From Pasteurella sp049941595 (lineage in GTDB: Bacteria; Pseudomonadota; Gammaproteobacteria; Enterobacterales; Pasteurellaceae): DNA of 64,000 nucleotides. This document shows, in pieces, positions 44,178 through 53,067 of this stretch. The notes beneath the pieces are model-generated. The model made no database searches, was not told where the DNA came from, and worked only from the letters and a program-made list of their open reading frames with translations. Location: NCBI GenBank assembly GCA_049941595.1, contig JBNFNA010000008.1, positions 62,001 to 126,000 on the forward strand, given 5' to 3'. Positions within the stretch are counted from its first letter, which is position 1. The number at the start of each line of letters is the position of its first letter. Both the position numbers and the translations under genes were made by a program.

Positions 44178-46247
44178 TTATTGCAATAATGAAATATCTG
44201 CAACTTGTAAGAATAAATTACGTAAGTTGTTTAGGATAGCTAAACGGTTTTGACGTAATTTTTGATCTTCCGCGTTCACCATTACGTTATCGAAGAATGT
44301 ATCCACGGGTTCACGCAACGCAGCTAAGCGGTCTAATGCTGTTTGGTATTCACCGTTAGCAAATAATGGTGCTAATTCAGCTTGTAATGCAAGCACTTGC
44401 TCTGCTAACACTTTCTCTGCAGCTTCAACGCATAATGCAACATCAATATTTGCCGGTAATTCACCTTCTACTTTCGCTAAAATATTGCTTACACGTTTAT
44501 TTGCAGCCGCTAGTGCTTCTGCTGCGTCTAAAGTACGGAAGTGAGAAACCGCACGTACACGCGCATCAAAATCAGCTGGGCGAGTAGGGCGACGTGCAAG
44601 TACTGCTTGAATCACATCAACAGCAATACCTTCATCTTGATACCACGCACGGAAACGGCCAAGCATAAAGTCGACAACTTCTTCCACTACGTTTGCATTT
44701 GTGAGCCTGTCGCCGAAAAGTACGGCTGATTTTTTCACGATTTCTTCAAGATCAAGTGGTAAGTTCTTCTCAACAATAATACGTAACACACCTAATGCCG
44801 CACGACGTAAAGCAAATGGGTCTGCGCTACCTTTTGGTTGTTGACCGATACCGAAAATACCCGTCAATGTGTCAAACTTATCTGCTAAGGCAACTGCGCT
44901 TGCCACTAAGGATTTCGGTAATTCATCACCAGCAAAACGTGGCATATATTGCTCGTTCAATGCTACTGCCACTTCTTCGTCTTCACCGTCGTGGCGTGCA
45001 TAGTGCATACCCATTACGCCTTGCGTATCAGTAAATTCAAACACCATATTGGTCATTAAGTCACATTTTGATAATAAGCCTGCACGTTTGGCTTTGGCTT
45101 CATCTGCACCAATTTGTTTCGCAATTTCGCCAGCTAATTGCTCAATACGAGCGGTTTTATCACGCAAGGTGCCAAGTTGTTGTTGGAATAACACGGTTTC
45201 TAAACGTGGCAACTGATCTTCCAAACGTTGTTTTAAGTCGGTTTTGAAGAAAAATTCCGCATCGGTCAAACGTGGGCGAACCACTTTTTCGTTCCCTTCA
45301 ATGATCTTGCTTGGATCTTCTGGATTGATGTTCGACACAAAAATAAAGTGCGGTAATAATTTTCCATCTTTATCATAAATTGGGAAATATTTTTGGTCGC
45401 CTTTCATTGTGTACACTAATGCTTCCGCAGGCACGGCAAGGAAACGTTCTTCAAATTTCGCCGCCAATACATTTGGATATTCCACCAACGACGTTACCTC
45501 ATCAAGTAAGTCGTCTTCAATATCCGCCACGCCACCAAGTGCGGTGGCTTTTTCTTGTGATTTCGCCAAAATTAATGCTTTACGCTCATTGAAATCAGCC
45601 ACTACTGAGCCTTTTTCTTTTAATAGTGCAGGGTATTGATCCGCGTGTGAAATTTGAAATTCACGCTCACCAAGGAAACGGTGACCACGAATTGTGCGAC
45701 CGCTTTCCACGCCTAAAATTTCGCCTTCGATTAATTCATCACCAAGTAACATTGTTACCGTATGAACAGGGCGAATAAATTGAACCGTTTTGTCCGCCCA
45801 ACGCATTGGTTTTGGAATAGGCAATTTCGCTAACGCATTTGCAACGATGTCTTTGAGTAAGTTTTTGGTTGGCTGCCCTTCGATAGTAGCACGATGCACT
45901 AACCATTCGCCTTTATCCGTCGCAATACGTTCTGCTTGTTCAACGCTGATCCCACAACCACGTGCCCAACCTTCTGCTGCCTTAGTTGGCTTGCCTTCAG
46001 CATCAAATGCCGCAGACACCGCAGGACCACGTTTTTCAATTTCTTTGCTTAGTTGTGCAGTTGCTAAACCTAACACTTTCACAGCTAAACGACGTGGCGC
46101 CGCAAACCATTCTACTTTGTCAAACGTTAAACCCGCTTGGTTTAACTCTAATTCCACATTTTCTGCAAATGCAGTCGCTAATTTTTTGAGTGCCTTCGGT
46201 GGCAGCTCTTCAGTGCCGATCTCGGCGAGGAAGTTTTGTGTTGTCAT
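44178..46247 (-). CDS. glyS: GlyS, glycyl-tRNA synthetase beta subunit
   Basis: The protein has 689 residues, the same as E. coli GlyS. The N-terminal FLAEIGTEELPPKALKKL and the GDQKYFPIYD block are family signatures, and a C-terminal anticodon-binding-like domain carries RLAALREPVDTFFDNVMVN. It forms the alpha2beta2 enzyme with GlyQ. The two genes are separated by four other genes here. Confidence 0.96.
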   Translation of the reverse strand: MTTQNFLAEIGTEELPPKALKKLATAFAENVELELNQAGLTFDKVEWFAAPRRLAVKVLGLATAQLSKEIEKRGPAVSAAFDAEGKPTKAAEGWARGCGISVEQAERIATDKGEWLVHRATIEGQPTKNLLKDIVANALAKLPIPKPMRWADKTVQFIRPVHTVTMLLGDELIEGEILGVESGRTIRGHRFLGEREFQISHADQYPALLKEKGSVVADFNERKALILAKSQEKATALGGVADIEDDLLDEVTSLVEYPNVLAAKFEERFLAVPAEALVYTMKGDQKYFPIYDKDGKLLPHFIFVSNINPEDPSKIIEGNEKVVRPRLTDAEFFFKTDLKQRLEDQLPRLETVLFQQQLGTLRDKTARIEQLAGEIAKQIGADEAKAKRAGLLSKCDLMTNMVFEFTDTQGVMGMHYARHDGEDEEVAVALNEQYMPRFAGDELPKSLVASAVALADKFDTLTGIFGIGQQPKGSADPFALRRAALGVLRIIVEKNLPLDLEEIVKKSAVLFGDRLTNANVVEEVVDFMLGRFRAWYQDEGIAVDVIQAVLARRPTRPADFDARVRAVSHFRTLDAAEALAAANKRVSNILAKVEGELPANIDVALCVEAAEKVLAEQVLALQAELAPLFANGEYQTALDRLAALREPVDTFFDNVMVNAEDQKLRQNRLAILNNLRNLFLQVADISLLQ

Positions 46248-46268
46248 TGTCTTCTCTTAAATATCTTC

Positions 46269-46772
46269 TTAGTAATACTGATTCATATTTCTTTCTCGAA
46301 TTTCAATCACTTTATCAGCAGGTTCTAGCCAATGTACATTTTGAATTAGACTGGAACAATCAATGCTACCTTGCTTCTCTACTTGTGCCGAAATTATCTC
46401 AAATTCATCTTTATTGGAAAAGTTTTTAATCTCAGTAAGTCTCTCATCAGTGAACGCTGCTAAAAGGAATCTATCGTAAGGATTATTAGTTCCTATCATA
46501 CCAGTTGAGCACCATTGTAACGCTGACCTTCTATCTTGAAACTCTCTAGTTACGGGCTCTCCCATAATTTGAATAACTTCATTTTCTGTCATTCCTACTT
46601 TCAAATATTTTGCATTTTCAAGAGGTTGATGAGTAAATTCTTGAAATAGCAGTTTATTATGAGAGTCAGAAATTATCTTTCCGCCATAAGTATTATCATT
46701 GGATTCACAGGCTACTAAACTTGTAAAAAATAAGCTTGTACTTGTGATTTTAATAAATGTTTTAACGTTCAA
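46269..46772 (-). CDS. Putative lipoprotein with SmpA/OmlA-like domain
   Basis: The protein has 167 residues. The lipoprotein signal has lipobox LVAC (Cys22). The LKVGMTENEVIQIMGEPVTRE segment matches the BamE/SmpA-type motif (GMTxxEVxxxxGxP), which mediates protein contacts in outer-membrane lipoproteins. I do not recognise a specific named gene. It stands between glyS and a duplicated element, on the same strand, and may be cotranscribed with glyS (21 bp before it). Confidence 0.7.
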   Translation of the reverse strand: MNVKTFIKITSTSLFFTSLVACESNDNTYGGKIISDSHNKLLFQEFTHQPLENAKYLKVGMTENEVIQIMGEPVTREFQDRRSALQWCSTGMIGTNNPYDRFLLAAFTDERLTEIKNFSNKDEFEIISAQVEKQGSIDCSSLIQNVHWLEPADKVIEIRERNMNQYY

Positions 46773-46834
46773 GGTGATTTCCTTTTTATAGATGAAAATG
46801 AATAATAATTTTACAAAATCTTATTAATTTATGA

Positions 46835-47176
46835 CACCCTTGATGGCGCTCGTTTCTTAGCGAGTGCCTTTTTCATTATCACCCGTCAAAGACAGGCGAT
46901 ATCATAGGGGGAGGCTAATTTTCCTAAGCGTGGCGGATGATATCGCTATCTCGGTAATTCCCCGTTTTACATTCACGTAAGCGGTCGCGTAAATATTCAG
47001 TACCCCCTTGGTGGCGCTCGTTTCTTAACGAGTGCCTTTTCATTATCACCCGTCAAACCCGTCAAAGACGGGCGCTATCATAGGGGGCTAATTTTCCCAA
47101 GCGTGGCGGATGATATCGCTATCTCGGCAATTTCCCGTTTTGCATTCACGTAAGCGATCGCGTAAATATTCAGTAC
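46835..47176 (-). repeat. Tandem duplication: 3' end of the LprI-like gene plus structured 3' element
   Basis: Copy 1 (about 46835-47003) and copy 2 (about 47004-47176) are about 90% identical. Each holds the last codons of the LprI-like gene followed by a hairpin-rich segment. Its landmarks are CCCGTC-AAA-GACGGG (copy 2), GGCGCTCG...CGAGTGCC (both) and CCCCC/GGGGG ends. Copy 2 is attached to the intact gene. Copy 1 lies downstream. Confidence 0.85.
46915..47003 (-). pseudogene. Fragment of the LprI-like gene (duplicated 3' end)
   Basis: Read in frame on the minus strand, this encodes a copy of the last 29 or so residues of the neighbouring gene (TEYLRDRLRECKTGN..RDSDIIRHA). One Cys is changed to Tyr (TGC to TAC) and the Trp codon near the end to a stop (TGG to TAG). 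There is no start codon, so it is a remnant. Confidence 0.8.
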
Positions 47177-47474
47177 GCTCTTTATTCACTTCGTAATTGC
47201 AATCTACATTAATTGTGCCATCTTGCTCACAAGCTGAATTACGATACTTCAACCAATCACGTTGAGTTTGCACTAAAGACTTCGCAGTATTAGGTTTCAG
47301 CTGTTTTTTTAACCCTTTATAGACTTCGTTTAACTCTTTATCTGATTCTAAAAATAACTTCGCAGAGCAATAAGTGCGGTCATAAGATGTTGTAAAATGA
47401 TTACAAGCATCATTTGCCATTGCACTCATTGGAACCAAGTATATTGTAGAGAATAAAAAATGACGTAGTTTCAT
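47088..47474 (-). CDS. LprI/DUF1311-family periplasmic protein (possible lysozyme inhibitor)
   Basis: The protein has 128 residues. A signal peptide of about 20 residues ends SAMA before NDACN. Six Cys lie in the mature region. The LVQTQRDWLKYRNSACE segment is the DUF1311/LprI signature, and members in other bacteria inhibit lysozyme. Function here is inferred. Its 3' end and downstream sequence are duplicated (46835-47003). It is 16 bp after the GST-like gene. Confidence 0.75.
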   Translation of the reverse strand: MKLRHFLFSTIYLVPMSAMANDACNHFTTSYDRTYCSAKLFLESDKELNEVYKGLKKQLKPNTAKSLVQTQRDWLKYRNSACEQDGTINVDCNYEVNKERTEYLRDRLRECKTGNCRDSDIIRHAWEN

Positions 47475-47490
47475 ATTATATTCCTCTTTG

Positions 47491-48114
47491 TTAATGTGGC
47501 TGAGTTGTCTTTAATTCAGAATATTTTTCGTTCATTTTCACTGCCCAATCAACTAAGTGCGGTGCAATTTCGTGAAGATTCACGCCGAGTTTTTCGCCAC
47601 GCAAGGCATACCAATCAATTAAGCAGACCGCAGAAATAGTACCGAGATTTAATTCATCACCAAATTGCGCAAGGTAACGTTCCAATTCTTTGAAGCTACG
47701 AATATTACGCTCAGTTAATTGTTGATGACGAGCTGTCCACCATTCATTTTCAGGACGAAGTAAGCGTTCGGAAATGACCGGTAAGGTGTTTTCCATAATG
47801 CCGTCGGTTAAGGCGTGTAGTTGTAGCACCTTCCAACGTTGGCTGTTGCGTGGTAGAAGCAATTTTTCTGGCTGACCGTTCGCCCCGAGATGATCAAGAT
47901 ATTCCGCAATCACTTGGCTGTTGTAGAGCCATTCACCATTATCTATTTGTAACGCAGGGACACGACCAAGCGGGTTATCTTGGTTATGGGGTGAGTTTGG
48001 ATCAAAAGACGATTGAATAGTTTGCAATTCAATTTGATCTTCAAGTTGATGATGTTTAATCACCGCCATCACTTTGCGGACATAAGGGCTTGTGGTGGAA
48101 TGCCAGAGTTTCAT
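47491..48114 (-). CDS. Glutathione S-transferase-like protein (YibF type)
   Basis: The protein has 207 residues. The N-terminal thioredoxin-like domain has MKLWHSTTSPYVRKVMAV, NPLGRVPAL (cis-Pro) and the glutathione-contact QVIAEYLD. A helical C-terminal domain follows. It is similar in layout to E. coli YibF. Substrate is unknown. It lies 16 bp after a small glutaredoxin-like gene, suggesting a redox pair. Confidence 0.83.
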   Translation of the reverse strand: MKLWHSTTSPYVRKVMAVIKHHQLEDQIELQTIQSSFDPNSPHNQDNPLGRVPALQIDNGEWLYNSQVIAEYLDHLGANGQPEKLLLPRNSQRWKVLQLHALTDGIMENTLPVISERLLRPENEWWTARHQQLTERNIRSFKELERYLAQFGDELNLGTISAVCLIDWYALRGEKLGVNLHEIAPHLVDWAVKMNEKYSELKTTQPH

Positions 48115-48130
48115 TTTTTGCTCCTCATTT

Positions 48131-48394
48131 TTAGCCGAAAATGCGTTGTAGCTGGTCGATATCTAAAATCACGGTATCATCTGCTAATAACAACGCAGGA
48201 ATGCCGATATAACCATTTACTTTTGCTTGTTCAAATGTAGAATCGTTATCTCGCAATCTTAAGAAACGTTTGAAATTTGCCATTGATGACATAATTTCTA
48301 CCGCTTCATATTCCACATTTAAGCGGTTTAGTTCTGCCACAAACGGAGTCGTGTCTGGGCAGAGGCTAGCGAAGAATAAAACGGGTTTGCTCAT
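48131..48394 (-). CDS. Small glutaredoxin-like protein with CPDT site
   Basis: The protein has 87 residues. It starts MSKPVLFFASLCPDTTPF, and the active-site position reads CPDT, so only one redox Cys (monothiol) is left. The later GYIGIPALLLADDTVI has the cis-Pro of the thioredoxin fold. It is a glutaredoxin-related protein of unknown function, located just downstream of glyQ. Confidence 0.78.
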   Translation of the reverse strand: MSKPVLFFASLCPDTTPFVAELNRLNVEYEAVEIMSSMANFKRFLRLRDNDSTFEQAKVNGYIGIPALLLADDTVILDIDQLQRIFG

Positions 48395-48423
48395 CGTGAA
48401 AATTCCTAAAAATTGACCGCACT

Positions 48424-49326
48424 TTATTTACACCCTGGAAAACCTAGCGCTTCGCGGCTTGCGTAGTAAGCTTCTGCAACGCCTTTAGTTAAGGCACGAA
48501 TGCGTAAAATGTAGCGTTGGCGTTCTGTTACCGAGATAGCTTTACGCGCATCTAATAAGTTGAAGCTGTGTGCGGCTTTCAAAATACGTTCGTAAGCTGG
48601 CAACGGCAGTGGTTTTTCCAATGCTAAGAGTTCGCTGGCTTCTTTTTCGTATTGATCGAAGCAGTAGAATAAGAAATCAGTATTTGCGTATTCAAAGTTG
48701 TAGGTCGATTGTTCCACTTCGTTTTGGTGGAACACGTCGCCGTAGGTGGTTTTGCCTAATGGGCCGTCTGACCACACGAGATCGTACACGCTGTCCACGC
48801 CTTGAATGTACATCGCCAAGCGTTCTAAACCGTAAGTGATTTCACCTGTAACGGGTTTACATTCTAAGCCCCCCACTTGTTGGAAATAGGTAAATTGGGT
48901 CACTTCCATTCCGTTTAACCACACTTCCCAGCCTAAGCCCCACGCCCCTAGGGTTGGGTTTTCCCAGTTGTCTTCCACGAAACGAATGTCGTTTTGCGTT
49001 GGGTCGAAACCGAGCATTTTTAAGCTGTCTAAATAGAGTTCTTGAATGTTATCTGGTGAGGGTTTGATCACTACTTGGAATTGATAGTAGTGCTGTAAAC
49101 GGTTTGGGTTTTCGCCGTAACGACCGTCTGTTGGGCGGCGTGATGGTTGCACATAAGCAAATGCCATTGGCTCAGGGCCTAAGGCACGAAGTGCGGTCAT
49201 TGGGTGCGAAGTTCCTGCACCGACTTCCATATCAAATGGCTGAACAATTGTAGCCCCTTGTTTTGCCCAATAATCTTGAAGGGCAAGGATCATACCTTGG
49301 AAAGTTTTTACATTAAATGTTGTCAT
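48424..49326 (-). CDS. glyQ: GlyQ, glycyl-tRNA synthetase alpha subunit
   Basis: The protein has 300 residues. The start MTTFNVKTFQGMILALQDYWAKQG, the class II motif GAGTSHPMTALRALGPEP and YVQPSRRPTDGRYGENPNR are diagnostic. It carries the aminoacylation active site. An uptake sequence begins 3 bases into the downstream spacer (about 48414). glyS follows only after the redox, LprI-like and lipoprotein genes. Confidence 0.97.
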   Translation of the reverse strand: MTTFNVKTFQGMILALQDYWAKQGATIVQPFDMEVGAGTSHPMTALRALGPEPMAFAYVQPSRRPTDGRYGENPNRLQHYYQFQVVIKPSPDNIQELYLDSLKMLGFDPTQNDIRFVEDNWENPTLGAWGLGWEVWLNGMEVTQFTYFQQVGGLECKPVTGEITYGLERLAMYIQGVDSVYDLVWSDGPLGKTTYGDVFHQNEVEQSTYNFEYANTDFLFYCFDQYEKEASELLALEKPLPLPAYERILKAAHSFNLLDARKAISVTERQRYILRIRALTKGVAEAYYASREALGFPGCK

Positions 49327-49562
49327 AATTTTTTCTTTATAAAATTAGGTTAAAAATAAATAGAAAAATACGCCCTATTATAGGGGAAAGTGCGCAATGG
49401 ATAAAGAGTATTCTGTGTATTCAATGATGCAATAAAAAAATGCCTAAAAGTGCGGTCATTTTTATAAACTTTTTTACATTTTTATTGTTGATATTATGTT
49501 GAATTTGCTGTTTTAATGTACACTTATCAAAGCGTTATTTTATTTAAAAAAGGAAAGAAATA

Positions 49563-50813
49563 ATGATGTATCAATGGTTATTAGCGTTAAAAAAACCAAG
49601 TAATAAGTTGTGGGTAACAGCAACAGCTTGGGCGGTGATTACCGCTATTTTTGTGTTTTCATTGCGTTTAGGGGCGCGAACAATTGAAGTGGGAGTGTTG
49701 CCACATATTGAACAAGAAACCCTAGAAAGTTTATTAAATGTGATTGCCTCAAGTATGTTAGCGGTAACCACATTTTCTTTATCTATTATGGTGTCTGCTT
49801 TTGCATCTGCATCAAGTGGTGCAACGCCACGTGCCACGGATTTGGTAATGGGGGACAGCACAACACGCACAGCGATTACCAGTTTTATTTGTGCATTTAT
49901 TTACGCCATTATTGCGAGAACGGCATTAGGTATGGCGTTTTATGAGCAAAACGGGCGCTTTATTTTATTTATCAGTACCATTGCTGTGCTGTTGTATTTA
50001 ATTGTTACCTTAATCCGTTGGGTATATACCTTGTCGCAATTAGGGCGTTTAGGCAATACGCTAGAAAAAATTGAACAAGTGACAGAAAAATCCTTAAGAC
50101 AGTACCGTATTTCGCCAATGATGGGCGCGGTATCTACACATCAATTTGGCTCAAAATCACAACCACTAGAAGCAAATGCAAGTGGTTATTTAACCCATAT
50201 TGATATGCAAGGCTTACAACGTAAAGCAGAAGCTGCAGAAGGTTATATTCATATTTGTGTGCGTCCTGGGGAGTTAATCTCACCTGATACGGTGCTTTGT
50301 AAAGTGGATATTCAAAATGAAATCGAATTTGAGGATTTACGCAATTGCTTTGTGTTTGCTAAAGGGCGTACTTTTGACCAAGATCCAAGTTGGGGCTTTA
50401 TTGTATTAAGTGAAGCAGGGCAGCGTGCACTGTCAGCGGCTGTAAATGACCCGGGCACCGCAATCAATATTATGACAGTGATGATGGGATTATTGGTTAA
50501 AAAAGAAGAGGATATGCCCGAAGATAAAACCGAATACGATCGCCTATCGATCATTCCTTTAGATTGCGATGAGTGGATCCGTGATGCTTTTGCGCCACTT
50601 TCACGTGATGGTGCTGCGGTTTTAGAGGTTAATCTGGTGATGCAAAAAGTGTTAGCGAGTATTTGGCGTAACTCGCCAGATAGAGAGGTTGCTACGGCAG
50701 CATTGAATATGGCGAAGCAAGCCTTTGAGCGAGCTTGCCAGTCATTGAGTTTACAGTCAGATATTCACATTTTAACGAAAAAACACAAAGATTTATTTAA
50801 GAATGCAAAGTAA
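49563..50813 (+). CDS. DUF2254 family membrane protein
   Basis: The protein has 416 residues. Four helices lie in the first 160 residues, with conserved stretches SSMLAVTTFSLSIMVSAFASASSGATPRATDLVMGD and TRTAITSFICAFIYAI. A soluble C-terminal domain contains RTFDQDPSWGFIVLSEAGQRALSAAVNDPGTA. That layout is the DUF2254 family, of unknown function. It is a single-gene unit with AGGA 7 bases before the first ATG. Confidence 0.8.
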   Translation: MMYQWLLALKKPSNKLWVTATAWAVITAIFVFSLRLGARTIEVGVLPHIEQETLESLLNVIASSMLAVTTFSLSIMVSAFASASSGATPRATDLVMGDSTTRTAITSFICAFIYAIIARTALGMAFYEQNGRFILFISTIAVLLYLIVTLIRWVYTLSQLGRLGNTLEKIEQVTEKSLRQYRISPMMGAVSTHQFGSKSQPLEANASGYLTHIDMQGLQRKAEAAEGYIHICVRPGELISPDTVLCKVDIQNEIEFEDLRNCFVFAKGRTFDQDPSWGFIVLSEAGQRALSAAVNDPGTAINIMTVMMGLLVKKEEDMPEDKTEYDRLSIIPLDCDEWIRDAFAPLSRDGAAVLEVNLVMQKVLASIWRNSPDREVATAALNMAKQAFERACQSLSLQSDIHILTKKHKDLFKNAK

Positions 50814-50922
50814 AGCCTAATCTAACCGAGATTTGCGTAAAGAATTTATGACGGATGGCTGAAACTTCCGCTATAATGACCGCACTTTTTAGGTAAATAA
50901 AATCAAATTGAAGGAAGTTACG

Positions 50923-51780
50923 ATGCAAAATCCAAAAGATGATGTACTTTATGCACCGATTGAATGGCAAGATTGTAGCGCAGGTTACACTGACATTCTT
51001 TATCATAAATCTGAAGATGGGATCGCAAAAATCACAATTAACCGCCCTGAAGTGCGTAATGCATTTCGTCCGCAAACAGTAAAAGAAATGATCCAAGCCT
51101 TTTCTGATGCACGTTTTGATGAAAAAGTGGGTGTGATTGTATTAACGGGTCAAGGTGAAAAAGCATTCTGTTCAGGCGGTGACCAAAAAGTACGTGGTGA
51201 CTACGGCGGTTATAAAGATGATAGCGGCGTTCACCATTTAAATGTATTAGATTTCCAACGTGACATTCGCACTTGTCCAAAACCTGTTGTCGCAATGGTG
51301 GCAGGTTATGCAATCGGTGGTGGCCACGTATTGCATATGATTTGTGATTTAACCATTGCTGCAGAAAATGCCATTTTTGGTCAAACAGGTCCAAAAGTAG
51401 GTTCATTTGATGGTGGCTGGGGGGCAAGCTATATGGCTCGCATTGTTGGTCAGAAAAAAGCACGTGAAATTTGGTTCTTATGCCGTCAATATGATGCCAA
51501 AGAAGCCTTAGAAATGGGCTTAGTTAATACTGTTGTGCCTTACGCAGATTTAGAAAAAGAAACTGTGCGTTGGTGTCGTGAAATGTTACGCAATAGTCCG
51601 ATCGCATTACGTTGCTTAAAAGCAGCATTGAATGCAGACTGTGATGGTCAAGCTGGTTTACAAGAGTTAGCGGGTAATGCAACAATGTTGTTCTATATGA
51701 CGGAAGAAGGTCAAGAAGGTCGCAATGCGTTTAATGAAAAACGCGCGCCAGACTTCAGTAAGTTTAAACGTAATCCATAA
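50923..51780 (+). CDS. menB: MenB, 1,4-dihydroxy-2-naphthoyl-CoA synthase
   Basis: The protein has 285 residues, the standard length. The crotonase fold has FCSGGDQKVRG, AIGGGHVLHMICDLTIAAENAIFGQTGPKVGSFDGGWGASYMAR (shortened here in function: oxyanion hole and catalytic Asp region). It closes the second ring in menaquinone synthesis. ATG 50923 follows AAGGA, and a TTG five codons earlier is less likely. menC lies about 230 bp downstream beyond a small gene and a terminator-like hairpin. Confidence 0.95.
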   Translation: MQNPKDDVLYAPIEWQDCSAGYTDILYHKSEDGIAKITINRPEVRNAFRPQTVKEMIQAFSDARFDEKVGVIVLTGQGEKAFCSGGDQKVRGDYGGYKDDSGVHHLNVLDFQRDIRTCPKPVVAMVAGYAIGGGHVLHMICDLTIAAENAIFGQTGPKVGSFDGGWGASYMARIVGQKKAREIWFLCRQYDAKEALEMGLVNTVVPYADLEKETVRWCREMLRNSPIALRCLKAALNADCDGQAGLQELAGNATMLFYMTEEGQEGRNAFNEKRAPDFSKFKRNP

Positions 51781-51785
51781 CCCTC

Positions 51786-51825
51786 AAGTGCGGTTAAAAT
51801 TTTGAAAAATTTGACCGCACTTTTT
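51786..51825 (+). terminator. Paired uptake-sequence hairpin after menB
   Basis: Two exact uptake sequences in opposite orientation (51786-51794 and 51814-51822) are separated by TTAAAATTTTGAAAAATTTG-type AT sequence. A T tract follows. This is a standard Haemophilus terminator form. Confidence 0.85.
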
Positions 51826-51846
51826 CAATATAAAGGTATCAAGTTG

Positions 51847-52008
51847 ATGTTTTCTTGGAAAAAAGTCCTATTTGGTAGTTTGGCAATGATGTTGTCTTTA
51901 GTGGTGTTATCTATTGCAGGAATGTTCTTTTTAACCCTTGAGCCAAAAGATAACTGTTTAGATGATGGTGGTCGCTATAACGAAGTGACCCAAACTTGTG
52001 AAAAATAA
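51847..52008 (+). CDS. Small single-pass membrane protein between menB and menC
   Basis: The protein has 53 residues. MFSWKKVLFGSLAMM leads into a hydrophobic segment (about 8-30), and the C-terminus has two Cys (DNCLDDGGRYNEVTQTCEK) likely facing the periplasm. AAGG lies about 10 bases before the ATG, and its stop is 2 bases before the menC ATG. That spacing suggests cotranslation. I do not recognise a named family. Function is unknown. Confidence 0.6.
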   Translation: MFSWKKVLFGSLAMMLSLVVLSIAGMFFLTLEPKDNCLDDGGRYNEVTQTCEK

Positions 52009-52010
52009 CA

Positions 52011-52997
52011 ATGATCAGAAAATTTCAGTTATATAAATATTCCATTCCTGTTGATAGCCAACTGATTTTACGTAATCGTTTTTTAAAAAAACGCGAAGGT
52101 ATTTTAGTTCAGGTATCTTGTGATGATGCGCAAGGTTGGGGCGAAATTGCTCCGTTACCTGAGTTTAGTCAAGAAACCTTAGAGCAAGCACTTGAACAAG
52201 CTACTGCGTGGTTAAAAGAATGGACTATCGCAAGCGGTAAGTTGCCTTTGGAGCATTTGTATCCTTCTGTGGCGTTTGGTTTAAGTTGTGCGTTGGCAGA
52301 AATGAAAGGCTTATTAATAGAAGAAGGTAATTATCAAGTTGCACCGCTTTGTTATGGTGATCCAGATGAGCTTTATGAGCCATTAAACCAAATGCAAGGC
52401 GAAAAAGTGGCTAAAATTAAAGTGGGAATGTATGAAGCAAATCGTGACGGCTTAATTGCGGATATGTTGCTTGAAGCCATTCCTGACTTAAATTTACGTC
52501 TTGATGCAAATCGCAGTTGGACACCTGCTAAAGCACAAATGTTCGCAAAATATGTGAAGCCAGAGCATCGTGCACGTATTCAGTTTTTAGAAGAACCTTG
52601 CAAAACGCCAGCAGAAAGCCTGCAATTTGCAGAAGAAACTGGCATTGCAATTGCGTGGGATGAAACTGTGCGTGAGCCTGATTTTTGTGTTGAAAAACAA
52701 CCGCACTTGGCTGCAATTGTGATTAAACCAACCTTAGTGGGTTCATTACAGCGTTGTGTCGAATTAATTGAACAAGCACATAATTGTGGATTAAAAGCGG
52801 TGATTAGCTCGTCAATTGAAAGTAGTTTTGGTTTAACGCAATTAGCGCGTATTGCTCAACAATATACGCCAAATACAGTGCCAGGCTTAGATACCTTAGA
52901 TTTAATGGATTATCAAGTCGTTAGACGTTGGCCAAATTCAACCTTACCTGTGGTAGAGTTGGATTCGGCGTTTGTTGAAAAAATCCACGTTGACTGA
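52011..52997 (+). CDS. menC: MenC, o-succinylbenzoate synthase
   Basis: The protein has 328 residues. The enolase-superfamily barrel has KIKVGM (catalytic Lys), LRLDANRSW (metal Asp), FLEEPC (metal Glu), AWDETVRE (metal Asp) and VIKPTLVG (second Lys). It makes o-succinylbenzoate in the menaquinone pathway. menE, menD and others are not in the window. It follows the small membrane protein with 2 bases between. Confidence 0.93.
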   Translation: MIRKFQLYKYSIPVDSQLILRNRFLKKREGILVQVSCDDAQGWGEIAPLPEFSQETLEQALEQATAWLKEWTIASGKLPLEHLYPSVAFGLSCALAEMKGLLIEEGNYQVAPLCYGDPDELYEPLNQMQGEKVAKIKVGMYEANRDGLIADMLLEAIPDLNLRLDANRSWTPAKAQMFAKYVKPEHRARIQFLEEPCKTPAESLQFAEETGIAIAWDETVREPDFCVEKQPHLAAIVIKPTLVGSLQRCVELIEQAHNCGLKAVISSSIESSFGLTQLARIAQQYTPNTVPGLDTLDLMDYQVVRRWPNSTLPVVELDSAFVEKIHVD

Positions 52998-53067
52998 TAA
53001 GACCACAGAAATGCTGTTATTTCTTAAAAAATAGTTATAATCCACCACCTTGAATTAGGAATGAATT

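Noticed and set aside
46835..47176. Tandem repeat taken as CRISPR, integron attC or an insertion-sequence end
   Set aside because: There are only two long copies, one containing a gene 3' end. There is no transposase, no short terminal repeats and no spacer pattern.
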